DNA of 64,000 nucleotides from Orthonyx spaldingii (GCA_013397795.1 VZTJ01000523.1:928303-992302), one strand, 5' to 3'; numbered from the stretch's first letter, positions 1-13,890 are shown. Numbers and translations: made by a program. Notes: generated from the letters alone by a model not told the origin.

Positions 1-2155
1 CCCATATTATTTTGCCAAAACATCATTCCTCACAGCCTTTTAATATGGATTATGTTGCAGATTGAGACACCTTTTTGATATTTTCTTAGGAAAATCTTTA
101 TTTTTCTATTCATCTGTTTTTAGTAAAATAGCAATGCATTTATTATACAAATGTGTATCACATGCCTTGAAAATGCTGCAATATTTAACACTACTTTAGC
201 TAAAAATTATTTAGAAAAACATTTTCTCAGTTTAATATCATGTTTTGTTTGAATGTTAAGCACCTGGATTTTTTTAAATTTCCAAGCCCAACTAGGAAAT
301 AATGGCAGCTGGTTGACTAAATTTCCTGGTTGTCTTTGATATTGTTAATGCAAATTCATAAATGCTCAGGAGAGATAAGATCTCTTCATGAAATTAGCGT
401 ATTAAATTTAGCAGAATATTGGATTACATCCACAATTTAACGTCTAGTTCAGAAAACAGAGAAATAAAAATGGGTAAGTCAGGTTGAATTGGTAATATCA
501 GAAAATAGAGATGCTAGATCATACATTTTCAAAGATCGTACCTCATTATATAGCTAATAGAATTCAAGGGAAATAATTAAAAATCAAATTATAATGTAAT
601 ATTGAATTGAGACACAGCAGTTTTCCGTCCCCTCTGCGAAACGTTTCTGTCTTTATTACAATTTCAAATCCATTTTAGCTTAGCTTAGTTTACTTTTAAA
701 GAAAAAGGGGGAAACCAAGTTCACCTCTAATGTGTTTCCTTTGTGGTTTATGACTTACAAAAATGAATTTGTCTCAGTGTGTTTAATGACTCCACTTTCT
801 TATTTGTTTTCTTTCAATGCTTCATAGAAAATGACGAAGCTGCAAAATTGGATTAAATGCTCATTAGTTTTGTATCAGCTGCTGGATGCCAAATTCACAC
901 TCTGTAATGTTTTGCTATTTACCTCTTAAGCTTCTTTTAATGTTTTTCAGAAAATTGGTTTTTTAAAAATCTTTTTTTCAGATTCATTATATCCACTTCT
1001 AAGTATCAAAGTACATTGCACTGAGCCTTGATGTTTGCAGAAAAAACTCAACTAACACTCAGCCATCCCCATTGTAAATAGATGGTACTGGTTGTGTGAA
1101 ATAAATAATTCCCCATAGTGTGTATTTATTTATGGTTAGAGAATCATTTCCAAGGGAGTGAAAGTCTAATTATTTCATCTAGTCCTGCACACTTTTTTCA
1201 CAAGTTCAGTGGAGCCACATTTATCTACAGCAGAAATACCACTAATATAATTAATTATTTCAAAGGCAAAGGTCTTCAGAGACTGAAAAATACTGGAAGC
1301 AAAAGTAAGTTCTCCATTAATATGAATATTATAATTTCTGATTTATCTCCAACAGCTGATTCAAAATGGTAGATATATTATGGAGGAGAAAAATTAAATT
1401 CAAAGATAAATATTTATATATTTTCCTTAGTGTATGACTTTCAGTCTCAAATATTGACCTTCAGAGTGTAGTGCTGGGGAACAGTGAACTGAAAAGTCAG
1501 AGATCAAAATATCCTAAAGGAAGGAGTCAGGAAAAGCCCCCTGGAGTCTGATGTGGCATTCTGGCAGAGGATGCTGAGTGTGCAGCACAGATAAAGATTC
1601 ATTCCTAGAAAATTTGCACAAGTTTGGATGAACAAAAGCTGAATATTCAGGAATAAATCCAAAAGTGCATTAGTCAGGGAGGAAAAATATCAATGAATTG
1701 TTCTGAAATGTCAGGAACCCAAAATGTTTAATGTCATCTTTGTGTTGGTGTTCACTGGGACGAGGAGCGGTAACACCATGAGCATTCGTAATAATGGCTT
1801 AAAATGGGGATTAGCCTGGAGAGATAAATCTATATTTAAATTATTCTGAAGTCTATGGAGTTCTGAGTTCTACGGATTTCATGTTAGGTAGAGAGCCAAG
1901 TGAAATAATTCCAGAGTTTTCCTCTAAGGATTTGTGAAGGATACTGAAAATATGGTCCCGTTTTTAAACAGAAACATGGAATTTTGACAATATAAACTGA
2001 CAACTTGAAGAAATAATCAAAAAGCATTAAGTGTCTCAATGACAAGAAGGACATAAATACCAGCCAGCGTGGCTGGTCACAATGAATCATGTCAGAACAT
2101 TTTATTTTATTCTTTTTTTCAGGATGCTAAAGCTTACTTGGAGAAAAACATGAGT

Positions 2156-2193
2156 TGTCAGAAGCCATCTCGCCTTTTGGATGGCTTCTGACA
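2156..2193. repeat. Perfect 14-base inverted repeat (hairpin)
   Basis: Arms 'tgtcagaagccatc' (2156-2169) and 'gatggcttctgaca' (2180-2193) are exact reverse complements separated by a 10-base loop 'tcgccttttg'. Transcription of either strand would give a stable stem-loop. The stem is shorter than a typical microRNA precursor, and pairing does not continue well outside it. Confidence 0.92.
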
Positions 2194-3781
2194 CTATTTC
2201 ACATGACATTTTCAAAATCCAGCTGGGATGGCAGGTTTTAAGTGTAATAAATATAAGAGATATGAATAACTTGTTTAGCCACGCTTGAAATCTATCAGGG
2301 ATTCGGTTCCAAAGGCAGACAAGGTGCTGAAAGCATTCCAGGCAAATCCTGCTTCTGAAGCTGCTCCACAGTTTTATTGCAGAAAATCATGAGATGGAAA
2401 CAGGATTTAATTGTTATACATGGGTATATCACAGCAAGCCACAAACTTTTGGGAACAGAATTTCAGTTCCTTGTTGTTCAGGGAAATTTTTATTTTTCAA
2501 AGAGCTGCTTACACCTGTGTTCAAATAATTTCCTGAATGAAAGACAGGGGAGGAAATGACAGGTAACAGTGAGATTATACTGGATCCTAAGCAAGCTGGG
2601 ACTCAAAAATGGTGTGTGGAGGTAAAATTTCATCTTTTCTGTAATCAGAATTGATTTCATGAGTTTTGTGATTCATTCCAGGCCTACAATTATTTAAATT
2701 CCTGAATTATGTTAAGTTTATTTTCTGTCATCGTGAAGTACTCATCACATTAATCAGCAGAGCACTCTTAATTAATCAGTAGATAAAGGATACCTTCAGA
2801 TTTCTTCATTATTTAATTAGAGTGTGATAACACATAAACGCCATTTATTTGCCGTGTCCTTTTTAAAATTCAGTGTTTTATTAAACCCCTTTCAGTGTGC
2901 CTGTGGCCAAACCCAGGAAGCAAACCTGATGATAAGGAAGCTTAGAAGCATAATATTGCATGAAAACAAGGTGATTTATTGGAATATTTTAATTTTGTTG
3001 ATGTTGATGACGTTATTATTTACATTTTTATGGAGACCGTGTCTCTTCTCGGGTATTTGTTGAGTGTAGCTATTTAAGCTGCTGTGATATTTGTGAAGTT
3101 CAGTTTAATCAAGTAGCAGTTCAGCAATTGGTGTCACTCAGAGATGGTGATTTGGGGTCTCCTTTGCTGTGCACTGTGAACCCCCCCAGGCCCCAGCCTG
3201 GGCACCAGTGAGGGACCAGCACCCGCGGGCTCTGTCACAGCTGGGGCTCAGCTCCGTGGGGCACTGGGTGTGCTGTGGCTGTGGCGAGGCAAAACTGCAA
3301 CTCCACCAACTCAGTTTGTTTGTGCAGCAATATTTACAGTGCAGCTCATCATTTTGCTTTTCTCTCGTTTATTTTTGCTTATTTAAGAGAAGTGCAGCTC
3401 AGCCCTCCCCCAGACAGCTCTGTCCTGTGCAGCTGTGGGAGCTCTGACTGGGCCCTGTCGTGGGGCTGGCCACTGAGAGAAACTCTTTTCCCACAAAAAT
3501 CACAGCATCTGTCACAGATGAACATCAGCAGCTGGCTGAGAATTAAACATATTTCAGTTAGGAAGCCACTTCTGAGCACAGATGAAATAATGATAAAGTC
3601 GATGCACTTGTATTAATTGATGCTGATAAAATTATCCCAGCATACCCATCCCAGCCTCTGTCTTGACATTTCTGCTGCAGTTGTCTCCTTTATTTTTCAC
3701 TCTTTAGTGTGAAGTTTTAGGGTATGGGTGAAAATATTTGACCTAAAAGAGTACGAAAAATTGTTCTATGTTGATGACTGC

Positions 3782-3819
3782 TGAGGTCGTAACATTAACA
3801 TGAGGTTGTAACAATGACA
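3782..3819. repeat. Imperfect 19-base tandem repeat
   Basis: 'tgaggtcgtaacattaaca' (3782-3800) is followed directly by 'tgaggttgtaacaatgaca' (3801-3819), with 16 of 19 positions identical. It lies in otherwise unique A+T-rich sequence. Confidence 0.75.
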
Positions 3820-6800
3820 GAAAATGGTGTAGCAAATGAAGAAATAAGTAATTAAAATTTATCATTTATTTCAGTTCATGGAGAAACTCCTGACTTCCCA
3901 ACTAAACTGAAAGCTCTGGCAATTCCTTTAGAACTCGGAGCTCTTGAAACCTCCTGTTCTTAGCAATTTTTTTTATTGCCAGTGTTAACATAAACCTGCC
4001 ACTTCTCTCAGTCGGCGTTAGTTAAAATAACTTTTCCCACTTGGGATTACAAGTGTAAATGTGAATATCATTAACTGCAGGAACTGGTTTGGGTTTTGTT
4101 CTCCCCCCAGACATGACAATATACAGACAGATGTCATCATGACTCATATCAGGATGGATTTGGGTTATGATATTTTGAATTCTCCTAGCAATAGAAATCA
4201 CGTATTTGCTGGGGTAATTCCACTGGAAAATGGGGGCTGCACCCAAACTGCAGAGCCCCTGAGCCCTTTGTGCTTTCAGCTGTGGCCACATCGTGATTTC
4301 ATGGTACAAACATGACTCAATCCCAACACTCTCCTCAGTAATATATTTTTCTTTGGAAATCATATTTTTTATTCTTTTTTTTAACAGAAGAGTCTCATTA
4401 CAAAATTATTTTCCAGTCTCTGCAGATTAGTGTGTGAACTCCCTTGGTTGTTGATCTTCTTCTACTTTTTCTACTGTTGAAAGCTTAATGCATTCCTCTG
4501 TTGGCATCTCCTGTTTTATGCTTACTGTTTGTTTCATGCAAATAATTAAGAAACTGACTAATCCTATGTACATAGAAAGGAGTTTCGAATGATTCCTTCC
4601 TGACTCAGACTAATCTGAACACGAAACTTTGCTATAAATGCATTACTCTAAGAACATCTATAAACTCTAATGCATGACTTAAGAACACTCATTTCTGTAG
4701 CATAGGAATTGGAGCTGTAGCAATATCTAATCAACCTGGAGAGAACACTGCCTATACAGCCTGAGTGTTTTATTTCATAGATCTGTGTCCATATTCAGGG
4801 ATGAAGTGAGTGTCTCAGACAAATCAGTTCAATTAATGCCAGTTTAAATCACCATTCAAGAACATGATCTTCCAGGAGAATTAACTCTGTATTCATTTCC
4901 ATTATGTAATAAAGGATAACTGAGCGAAACCTTTCAGGTAAAATGACAAGAGTATGTATATTATCATCTTAAAATTATCCTTTCTTCTGATAATACCAAG
5001 TGGTCACTTCAGGGCACGATTTCCAGACTCACATTTGTGTTACGTGATTGTGTTGGGGGGAAATTAAAAGTCATGGAGGAGAAACTGAGGGAGGCTGAGG
5101 ACTTCTCGCTCAGCTTCCTGGTAGCAAGTGAAAATCTTTCTAAAGAACAAAAAGTGATGTGACCAGAAGGCAGGAAATAGCACGATTTCAAGCTGTCAGA
5201 ACGTACAAAATGGAAAATAATGGCTTAATGCTGGATCTGGGCCTGTGGCATTTTTCTTTAGAGGACATAGAAAACAAAATACAGGCCAATGGCAAAAAGA
5301 TCTGCTTTTCACTCCAAGCAAAACTATTGCCAGATCAAACTAATTAAGTCCGTGTTTCTTCCTTCATTAAGCACTTTTCAGAAAGAGTCCTGATGGGAGA
5401 GATTGAGGGGAAGAAGACCTGCTTTATGCTGTCCCTTTTGACTTTTGTTGGGGAAAGTGGAGCAAAGAGGAGCAAAGGGAGACACAAGTATAAGAAAAAA
5501 AAATGAAAGTGAAGTGGTTGTGCCTCCAGCGAGCAGGACTTTGAAAAGGCAGAGAGCAACAGTCCCAACAGCAATTATCCCTGCCCCTGCCAATCTGAGC
5601 CTTGCAGCTAATCAGATATGGAGCCTGCTGGGAGATTTTCTTAGGGTATCTTGTTTTATTAAACCTCAAACCACTGCCATAATACCTTAATACGTGCTTC
5701 TCACTTCTTTCTTGTACTTCATCAAAGGCAAAGGGATGCTGTTCTTGGGCTTCTCACGACCATTTCTTTTTTTACGTCCTTTCCTTTTCTACATTTATCC
5801 ATTTAGATCCTAACTAACAAATAACAACAATTCCCATGTTTTCCCAGTCAAATGAAACATGATCCCTTAGTTGAAGGCACCACTTCAAATCTCATTTTGC
5901 TGTATGAGACACTCCCAGCCATGCACAAATCTCCAGGCTTGTTCCAAAATATCTCCTGACCTAATTCAGCTGATCTGCTGGATACCCCATTCAAGGCTAA
6001 ACACTACTGCAATGGGGGAAAAATGTGTGATTTTTAACCTATTTAGCCAGAGTGCCCTGTCATAATTACAGATTTATTAGAAATGAGGGAGAGGGGATGT
6101 GAATAAAGGTCTGGGCAGCCTCACAGGCACAAAGCACAGATGAGAAGTAGACTGAAGTTTTCTATTCTGTTTGAAGGTTTTGCAAGCCACATAAATTTAT
6201 CTGGGATCAATTCTCTCCTTCTCTTAATCGTGCAGTTACACCCTGAGTGTGTTCCCCTCTGTTAAAGCCAAATATTTCTGTGTTCATAGGTACAGATATC
6301 CTGATACCAAAGTGTTCTCCAGCCAGTTGTTATCGTCTGAGCTTCTGTGTCAGAAAACATAACTCAAACCTGAGTCTGGAAAGGAATTCAAATAACTTAA
6401 CCTGCTGCATTCATTTCTGGCTCAACTGAGGGCGTTTTCTTTTAAGTCAGCACAATCAAACCAGCACACAGTGAATGCCTCCCATATTTACTGGAAGGAA
6501 TTGTTAATGTTATAAATTATGTAGACTGTTGTGCTTTAGCTCCTATTCTTACCTTTGGTCACTCACTTTCACTTTTTAACACCTGAGAAATATTTCAGCA
6601 TTTATTATTGTGTAAATCATTGCTAATGTTGGAAATTAACACCCACTGAACACCTCCTGTGCTTGCTCAGAAAAGCAGGGGTTTGAGACAGCGCCTTACA
6701 GGAATTGTTTAGTGAGGAAACCTCTGTTCCTGAGTCCACAGCACCTTTGTGAGACAGAGAGAGAATTGTCTTTACCACCTTTACAGACAGAACATTAGGT

Positions 6801-7399
6801 CTGCTTTTATTTGACAGTATTGAGTGTATTTAACACTATTTCTGACAACATGTCTTAATAAAAGCTGTTCTGCTGATGCCATTAGGGACTTGGCATTTAT
6901 CTGGACAGATAATAGTGATAACTTGCTCCAAAAAGCCAAGCTCTGTGTCAGCCTCACTCACTGTAATTGAATCGGAATAAAAACATGAAATCTAAATAAA
7001 TGTAGCACATTAAATCAAAAGAAAACCAAAGAAAGGCTAAAAGTGTGTAACTGATATGAATTGTGGAAAATATGGCTTATATTATTATTATTATGACAGG
7101 TTTTTTCCTGGAGTGCCAGTAGTATTCACTAGGCTGGAGAGAGGCAAATTTGCATTGCAATGTGATTATAAAAAAAATAACACAGCAATTTTATTGCATT
7201 TCTTCAATAAAATATATATTACAACTTTGCTGAGGTTGTACTATAACCATAACTAAATGAAGCATGTGATAATGTCCTATCACATCTAATCTTGAGAGAA
7301 AAAACAGCTTTTCTTGCCTGGGTTTTCTGCCTTGTGAAGAAGGAATTGATTTTTTAGGTTCCTTGCAATATGTGTTGTTTCTCAATGCAAATGATCAGC

Positions 7400-7573
7400 C
7401 TTAGACTCTTCACCAGGTTGTAAAATCTCCATCCGGAGAGGTTTTCAGGACCTGAGTGGGTAAAGCCCGGAGCAACCCGGGCTGATCTCACAGCTGACCC
7501 TGCTTTGAGCAGAAACTGGGCTGGAGACTTCCTGAGATCCTTTCCAACCCAAAATTTCCTGTGATCCTGTGAC
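7400..7573 (+). mobile_element. CR1 LINE 3' fragment
   Basis: The plus strand carries degenerate CR1 3'-end landmarks in order: 'aatctccatccggagaggttttcag', then 'gctgaccctgctttgagcag', then 'gagatcctttccaaccc', ending in 'cctgtgatcctgtga', which corresponds to the terminal octamer repeats. Only the last part of the element is present, as expected from 5'-truncated LINE insertion. Divergence from the family pattern is visible by eye, so it is an old, inactive copy. Confidence 0.72.
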
Positions 7574-7840
7574 TTCCAGTAATTCAAAAACTGGAAAGAG
7601 GTAATAATATATTTACTGAGGATTTCAAATATTAAGTGAAAAGTCTTTAAGTAGATTAACATAAACACTTACCTGTTCCCTCCTCAATGTTTTAAGGGTG
7701 GCCTTAAAGCACTGATGCTCCTCTTTCTGGAAATTGTTATGTTTTAGATTTTCTTTTGGGAACTTTCTGACAGTTCTCTCTTGTGACTGTAGAAAACTGC
7801 CAATAGTTGTTTAATCTTTGTGCAATATAACATATTCTGC

Positions 7841-8190
7841 TGTGTTTCCCACAGCAAGAGCAAATCAAATGTTTTGGGGGAGGTTCAGCCTTTCCTGCCC
7901 CCTTTTCCTAGACACTGTCTGCTGAGCACCTCGATGTGACAGCACAGACTTTTTCCCACGGGAATTTTTCCCTGCTTCTACTGGAGTTTACTAAATATAC
8001 AATAAGTTCCACATTATTGAGAATGGCTTTAGGAAACAGGCAGTCAGAACCTGGCCCAATCAGGGGTGGATGATCAGTAGCCAATCTGAATAGTCTTCTC
8101 TCGTGTATATAAATCTGTTATTAACTAAATAAATTCACTCAGCATTCTCTCAAGATTTGTGTGTCCCTTCACTCCACTATCAGTTCAACA
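7841..8190 (+). mobile_element. Probable solo LTR of an avian endogenous retrovirus
   Basis: The segment has the order expected of an LTR. A TG start is followed by two CCAAT boxes (8056-8060, 8081-8085), a TATA box tatataaa (8106-8113) and a polyadenylation signal aataaa 15 bases further on (8128-8133). A downstream 'ttgtgtgtccctt' R/U5-like stretch follows, with a CA end in 'gttcaaca'. No gag, pol or env remnant flanks it, so if real it is a solo LTR. The 5' edge is uncertain and I could not find a convincing target duplication. Confidence 0.42.
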
Positions 8191-9978
8191 GCAACACCTC
8201 TTTATTGAATAAAATTGATGCTCCCTCCAAATTCAATGTGAAATTGGATTATTAAATTTAACAGGCAAAGCTGTGATTATATTTATGTAAAATTTTGGGT
8301 CAGGACCCTTTTTTGCTGGTGTTTTACCGTTCTATCTTGCCATGAGTATGCAGACCACCTTTATATATTGCAGGTCTTTCCAAATAGTCTACATTAGAAA
8401 TTTGGCTTCCATTTGAGAGAGTATTTGTGGTATAGGAAAACTGGAATGATCTCAGCAACAGTTTATAGAATAAAAAAGTAAGAGATAAGAAACTTACAAG
8501 TCCGGAAATTAGAAATTTCACAATTCAACTGTGCTATTTTCCAAAATTATTTAAAATGTGCTTGAGATTGAAAGCTCTTTATTGGAAAAGGTAAAAGTTC
8601 ATGGCTGTTACCATCAATAGAGTTACAAACTGCCATAGCAGTAGCCAGTAAAAGTGAAATAAAAGCCTTTTGATTAATGGCTTGACACATGGGGAACACC
8701 AATTTACGTTTTAGGAACTGCAGAGATTCAAAACAGCTTGTAAACATTGAAAGATAATATGTCAACCTGATGTATTGTTTAAATATATCAGGAAACTATT
8801 TCAGATTCCAGATGCAGAATGAAAGCTCAGCACTGAATGCTCAGAAAGAAAGCTCAACATTGTGCAGGTAAACCCAGCACAGCTCTCCTGATCCACTGAA
8901 CAGACCAAATTGTCCTTCCAGTCCTGACTTTGTAATTTTATTAATTGTGTTAAGTTCATGTTTGGGTTCACTGTAACACCAAGTGAAAAAGTATAAGAAA
9001 ACTTTAAACAGCTGAAGAGTAATTGAGCTCTATTTGAATGAGGAAGTGAGAGGCACCTTTGAGCTCTCCTGCTTTGTGGCATCCCCTGGGAGCTCTCTCC
9101 CCAGCAGCTTTATCGGCATTTTGTGCCACCAGGCCACTCTGCATCTCTTTTATAGGAGAAATTGGGATCCTTGAAGTGAATGAAACTAATTAAGACAAAA
9201 GAAATTACTCCTGACTTACAACCCTCTCCTTTCTGTGCTTATCTCACCAGCTCATTGTGCTCTGATTGAACAGCCTGGCTCCTGCAGGATCACCAGGCTG
9301 GAACTTCCCAGGAAGTTGTCTTGCTCTGCTCCTAAATCCACCGTGACAGGCTGCACCAGGAGACTGCACTGGCTGCACTGCTGGGTGATTTTACTGGGTC
9401 AGACAGAAAGAGCATCTCAGAGAGAGCAAAAGTCCATCCTAAGCCTCTGCACCAGCACGCAGAACAGGGTGGGGGTAAGGAATGGCACAGGAGGGAATTT
9501 CTGCCTTTAGTGTAGTATTCCTTAAACTGAATGAGCTGGAGAGAGTCTTCTGTGAGTGACCTTTGTGAGACTGTTTAAGAGTCATGACCCAGAACCAGCA
9601 TTTTCATCTTTAAATGATCAATATATATCCATTACAAACAGGATAGAGGCCCCCAGGTTTTGTACAGAATATATATTTTTTTCTCTCCCCTGCTCAAAAG
9701 AGTGGCTGGAAATGGTGGCATCAGAGCTGCCCTCTCCCCTTTGCCTTTTCACTGAGTACATGACACAGGCAAAGCTCCTGCTCTGCAAAGGTGAATGTTG
9801 AAAACATGAACCCAAACGGATCAAATCTGAAGGCAATGTTTGAACAAATATTCTCAGTCTGGAATCAGAGGGGTTTGATTGCAAAGCCTTCCGTTTGGTC
9901 ACGGCAGAGAGGGAAAGAACGAGCTCCCACCAAAGACACGGAACACGACTCAAAATTACTGAGGTATTTTTGTCTGCA

Positions 9979-9993
9979 TGTGTGTGTGTGTGT
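9979..9993. repeat. Short (TG)n microsatellite
   Basis: There are about seven TG units, followed by 'tacacc'. It is short and probably weakly variable. Confidence 0.85.
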
Positions 9994-12204
9994 ACACCTC
10001 TATTTCTTCACATTCTGCAGCCTTGTGAAAGGGTCTGACATGGAGACAGAGCTTTCCTGAGCATCTGTGCTACAAGAACACTGTAAGAGAGGTTTCCCTA
10101 GCAACGCAAACCATATGTAATAGCTTAAAATAGCTTTTCTCCAACTCCTAGGATTTCTTCGTGGTTTGCTCACAATTTCCATTTAAATCAAGGTATATTT
10201 GCCCAGTTCAAAAAGGTTCTTCATTTTCCCACTTCTATTAAAATGAACAGGGTTTGCTCATTTCTTGCCAGAATGCCTCCCTTCCTCTTGACTTCTAACT
10301 TATCAGGTAAACTGAAGCACGGCAAACAATGTCAGCAGCTGTCCACTTCCTCAGTGTATTGCCTTTGTTTGCTGTTCAAAACATTTTACTCGGTCTCCTT
10401 GTAATGGGAAAGTTCTAGCAGACCTTGGTTTCTTTGATGGCTGTATAATGAGAAGATAAACTGTGCAACTGTAAAATATAATGAATCAATCATGGTGTAC
10501 ATGAATTCCACTTTGCATTTGAGCAGCTGTTTGCAGGCAAATCTGGATATTTGAAAACCCTGCTCAGTTCCTGTTGTGTCCCCAGGAAAATTCACTCTTT
10601 TACATGAGTGAACTGTGATACCAAGAGGGTGAGTGATTGCTCTGAGGTAATAGAAGAAGCAGGCAACAAATCTGAGAAATAACCCATATATTGATTTTCA
10701 GTCAAAAAGGTAAAAATTTGATTAAATCAAATGTTAATATCTGAGTAAGAAATCTAGATTCTTGTCCCAAGGTTTTCAAAATACGTACAGCAAAACTGAA
10801 GGAAGGGCCAGGTATCAGCCATTGCTTTCTTTTCCACTAAATATATTTGTTTGGCCTAAATGGGTTTTAGTTGAGAATGTGATGAGGCAAACTTTTAATC
10901 CTGTAAAACATAGCATGAGAATACAGTGCCTATTTCCTGACAAAACATTTTTAAACTGTGTTAATTTAGAAGTTATCACACTTAAACCTCAAATGAAGGC
11001 AGGATGTTCCTTTAAATATTCTTAGTTATTCTTCTTGTTCCCTGTGAGCGGCAGACAGGTTTTAGTGAAATATCCTGACTCGTCACATAGAATGGAAACA
11101 ATGAAATCAAAGATGTTTTATGCCAAGAATTATTGGATGGGCAGAATTTGTGTAAAGAGTCAGGCTCTCTGGTCTTGTTTTAGCTGTTTTAATTTGCTTG
11201 GAATTGAGTTTTGACTATTAAGCATTTCCTTGGAAAAGGAGGGAAGGGAGCAGATTGACTTCCACAGCAGGGTGGGAAGTTCCAGTGCTGGGGTTTCTGT
11301 TGATGGAGTCACTGAGGTGGAATGTGATGTCACAGAGGAAGAAATTCGGTTATAACTTTGTTTTAGAGATTATTTTCTCTAAGTTTATATCCTATATAAA
11401 TATCCTATATACCTTCAGCTCTTTCTGTGAATCCCAACAGGACTTCAGCTTCATTTTTCATTCTTTTAGCACACAATTAGACCCCAGCCTTATCTAATTG
11501 CCTGATGTAGTCATTTTCTAAATACATTAGAGAATTATTTTATTCTAGCTGAAGGAAAGGAGCTAAACCCAACTGGTCTGGTTTAGCTGGGCTAGTTTAG
11601 CTGTTTGATTATAACAAACAAATCCCTTTATTTTTTTAAACATGGAAGACTTTAGTAATGTTCCCCATTACAGATTCCAAAATAAACAATTCAGCCACAA
11701 ACCAAGGGTGAAAATAAATAGTTCCTTTCTCTTTGGACCCAGTCTGGCTGTAACTTTCAAGCCAAGTAAAACCCTTTCCCCCTTTTCCCAGGATGTTTCC
11801 CCAACCACGCGATTTCTTGTTGCTCCTTCAGTTGCACGTGCTCAGTGTGTCAGTGAAAACTGCTCAGCATGGGGCACATGTGTTCAATCATCTCCTTAAC
11901 TTTTTCTGGAGACATTAAGAAGTGATTTTAAGAACAGTAATAACTCTTTAAAAAGTCATTTAACAGCTGTCTTTGCTGAGAGCGTGCTCTGTGGAGTGAA
12001 AATGAGAAGATAATTGAATCATAAAAAAAATTGTTTTGAAATGACTGGAATTGTCCTAGATTCTTAAATTACTATTAAATGGTATTTTTTTCCCTTGCCT
12101 GTAATAATTCATCTTTGAAAGCTAGGCATGTTAAATGGAGGCCTGTAAAACATTGTGTGTTTTCTAGAAAGTCAGATTATTTCTCATTACAGACTTCTTG
12201 ATGG

Positions 12205-12272
12205 GTAAACAGGGTTAGACTTGATGGCATCCAGGGGCCCTTTTCAGTTTAAATTTTCCTATGATTCTATTT
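12205..12272 (+). mobile_element. Short CR1 3' terminal remnant
   Basis: 'agggttagacttgatggcatccaggggcccttttcagtttaaa' followed by 'cctatgattctat' follows the CR1 3'-terminal pattern (ggttggactagatgatc...ggtccctt...ttctatgattctat). Only about 70 bases are recognisable; an A-rich run follows at 12282-12292. Confidence 0.5.
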
Positions 12273-13380
12273 ATGTAACTATGAAAAAAAAAATATTTTG
12301 AATAAAAATCCAGTCCTTCCACAGGGTGAATATAAAATTAATTTCAAATACAATTCCACTCATTCCTTTCATCTTTAATAACTGTTTCAACCCACTTCTA
12401 TACCCCAGTTTTTTTCTTTTTCAAGTTCCTCAGATGTCATAATGGAAAGTAAGAGTAGGAATACATCCCAAGGATGCCTTTGAGACATTTTGATTCTAAT
12501 TTCTGTATCAAGAGCTCTTGTATGAGGTCACAGCATTTGTTTAGTCACAATTAATTCATTGGTCACTATTCAGTGCATTTGTACTTGGCCTCAAAAGGCC
12601 TGTTCCTCTTTGTGAATTATCAGCTGCTGGAAAAAAAGGTGATTTTCCTCTTAGATTGTAATCCTGCGTCAGATACCACTTACGATAACTTCATGGATTT
12701 TCCACATTTAGTAAACATTAGATATTAAATCTTCTTAGTTGCCCCCACCTACCATAGTTCAACCAGTTGTGAGTGAATTCCCACAAAATGCTGTCAGAAA
12801 ATCATCTTTTTAAAACATGCTGCTGGAATTGATATTAAATTGTTATAAATACTAAAGAAACTACAAAATTCTCCACAAAGCACAAACATAATTTCTTTTC
12901 CTTGTTGTTACTTCTTGCCAAATCATACACCGTAAAATTCACATCATTATTATTTCTAAGCACTTGGAAATAAAACTTAAGAGTCAGCAAGAATTTGCCA
13001 AGAAACACATGTCAAAGTAAACTGAAGTACCTCATTAATAGGTTTTACTAGACAGTAAGGGGAACAGAAAAGAAGGAGTTGTCATTTGTATCTTGAACAT
13101 GAGTATTATTTTGCAGTGTCTCGTATCAGAGAGTGCTAAGTTCAACCTCAGGGTCTGTCTGGAGTAACCTATTTTGGAACAAGTGTGACGCTGGTTTGAA
13201 ATCATGCTATTAAAGTAATTATCAAAGGTTCACTGACAAATAGGAAGGTAAATCAAACTTCTCATAAATTTTCTAAATTACTTGAAGGGAGGGAGAAATA
13301 AAGAGAAATCTTTGATATTATATATTGCAACTGGAGATTCTGCCAAGCTGAGAAGAGCTGCAAGTATGGTGGGGTATTGG

Positions 13381-13448
13381 ATCAGAACTGAATATTAAAT
13401 CAGTAAATCAGGGTTATTAAACAACATCAGAACTGAATATTAACTCAG
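13381..13448. repeat. Decayed direct repeat, 45-base period
   Basis: 'atcagaactgaatattaa' occurs at 13381-13398 and again at 13426-13443. Extended to 23 bases, the copies differ at one position. Sequence between and after the copies is no longer similar, suggesting an old 45-base tandem duplication or two short insertions. Confidence 0.7.
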
Positions 13449-13669
13449 CCAGTTGGAGACATTTTCTGATAAACACAAGATGGAATTTATTTGTGCAAAG
13501 TACTGGTTTTAGGAACAAATAACTGCAAAAATGTGCAGATGGTTTGGGAACAGGTCTCTGGTACAGAGGCAGGAGTTTCACATGAATCACAAGCCAGGCA
13601 TGAGCAACAGCACCATGTTGTTGATAAAAGAAAAACAACCAATGAGGATATTCAAAGAGATTTGAGTCA

Positions 13670-13890
13670 GGATGACACAGAAGTAATCCAGCCCTCCACT
13701 AGAACTGCCAGACTCCAACAGGAGCATGTCCAGGTCTGGCCACAGAGCTGCAAGTCCAGACAGAGCTGCTGGAGATGGGCAGGAACGAAATACCAAGACA
13801 GGCAATGAAATATCAGAGCTGTCAGGAATAGGAATTCCGAGAAAAGACTGCAAGAATTGCAGCTCTTTAGACTTACAGCAATTTTCAAAC
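13670..13890 (+). mobile_element. Possible highly diverged CR1 internal fragment
   Basis: Two patches loosely match the region of CR1 just upstream of its 3' end: 'ggagcatgtccagg' near 13720, and 'gaaaagactgcaagaattgcagctctttagac' at about 13839-13870 (compare 'gaaaggctgagggaattggg.ttgtttagcct'). The segment between is not alignable by eye. It may equally be unique sequence. Confidence 0.25.

Larger units (their letters stand above)
1..7399. other. Non-genic A+T-rich sequence (likely intron of the minus-strand gene)
   Basis: No open frame here exceeds 113 codons, and none shows splice sites plus a recognisable product. Content noted: an imperfect 19-base tandem repeat near 3782, a hairpin at 2156 and an ATT run at 7079. 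A modest G+C-richer patch at 3160-3480 carries overlapping short frames on both strands, which argues against coding. If the exon at 18834 is real, this lies in its first intron. Confidence 0.6.
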
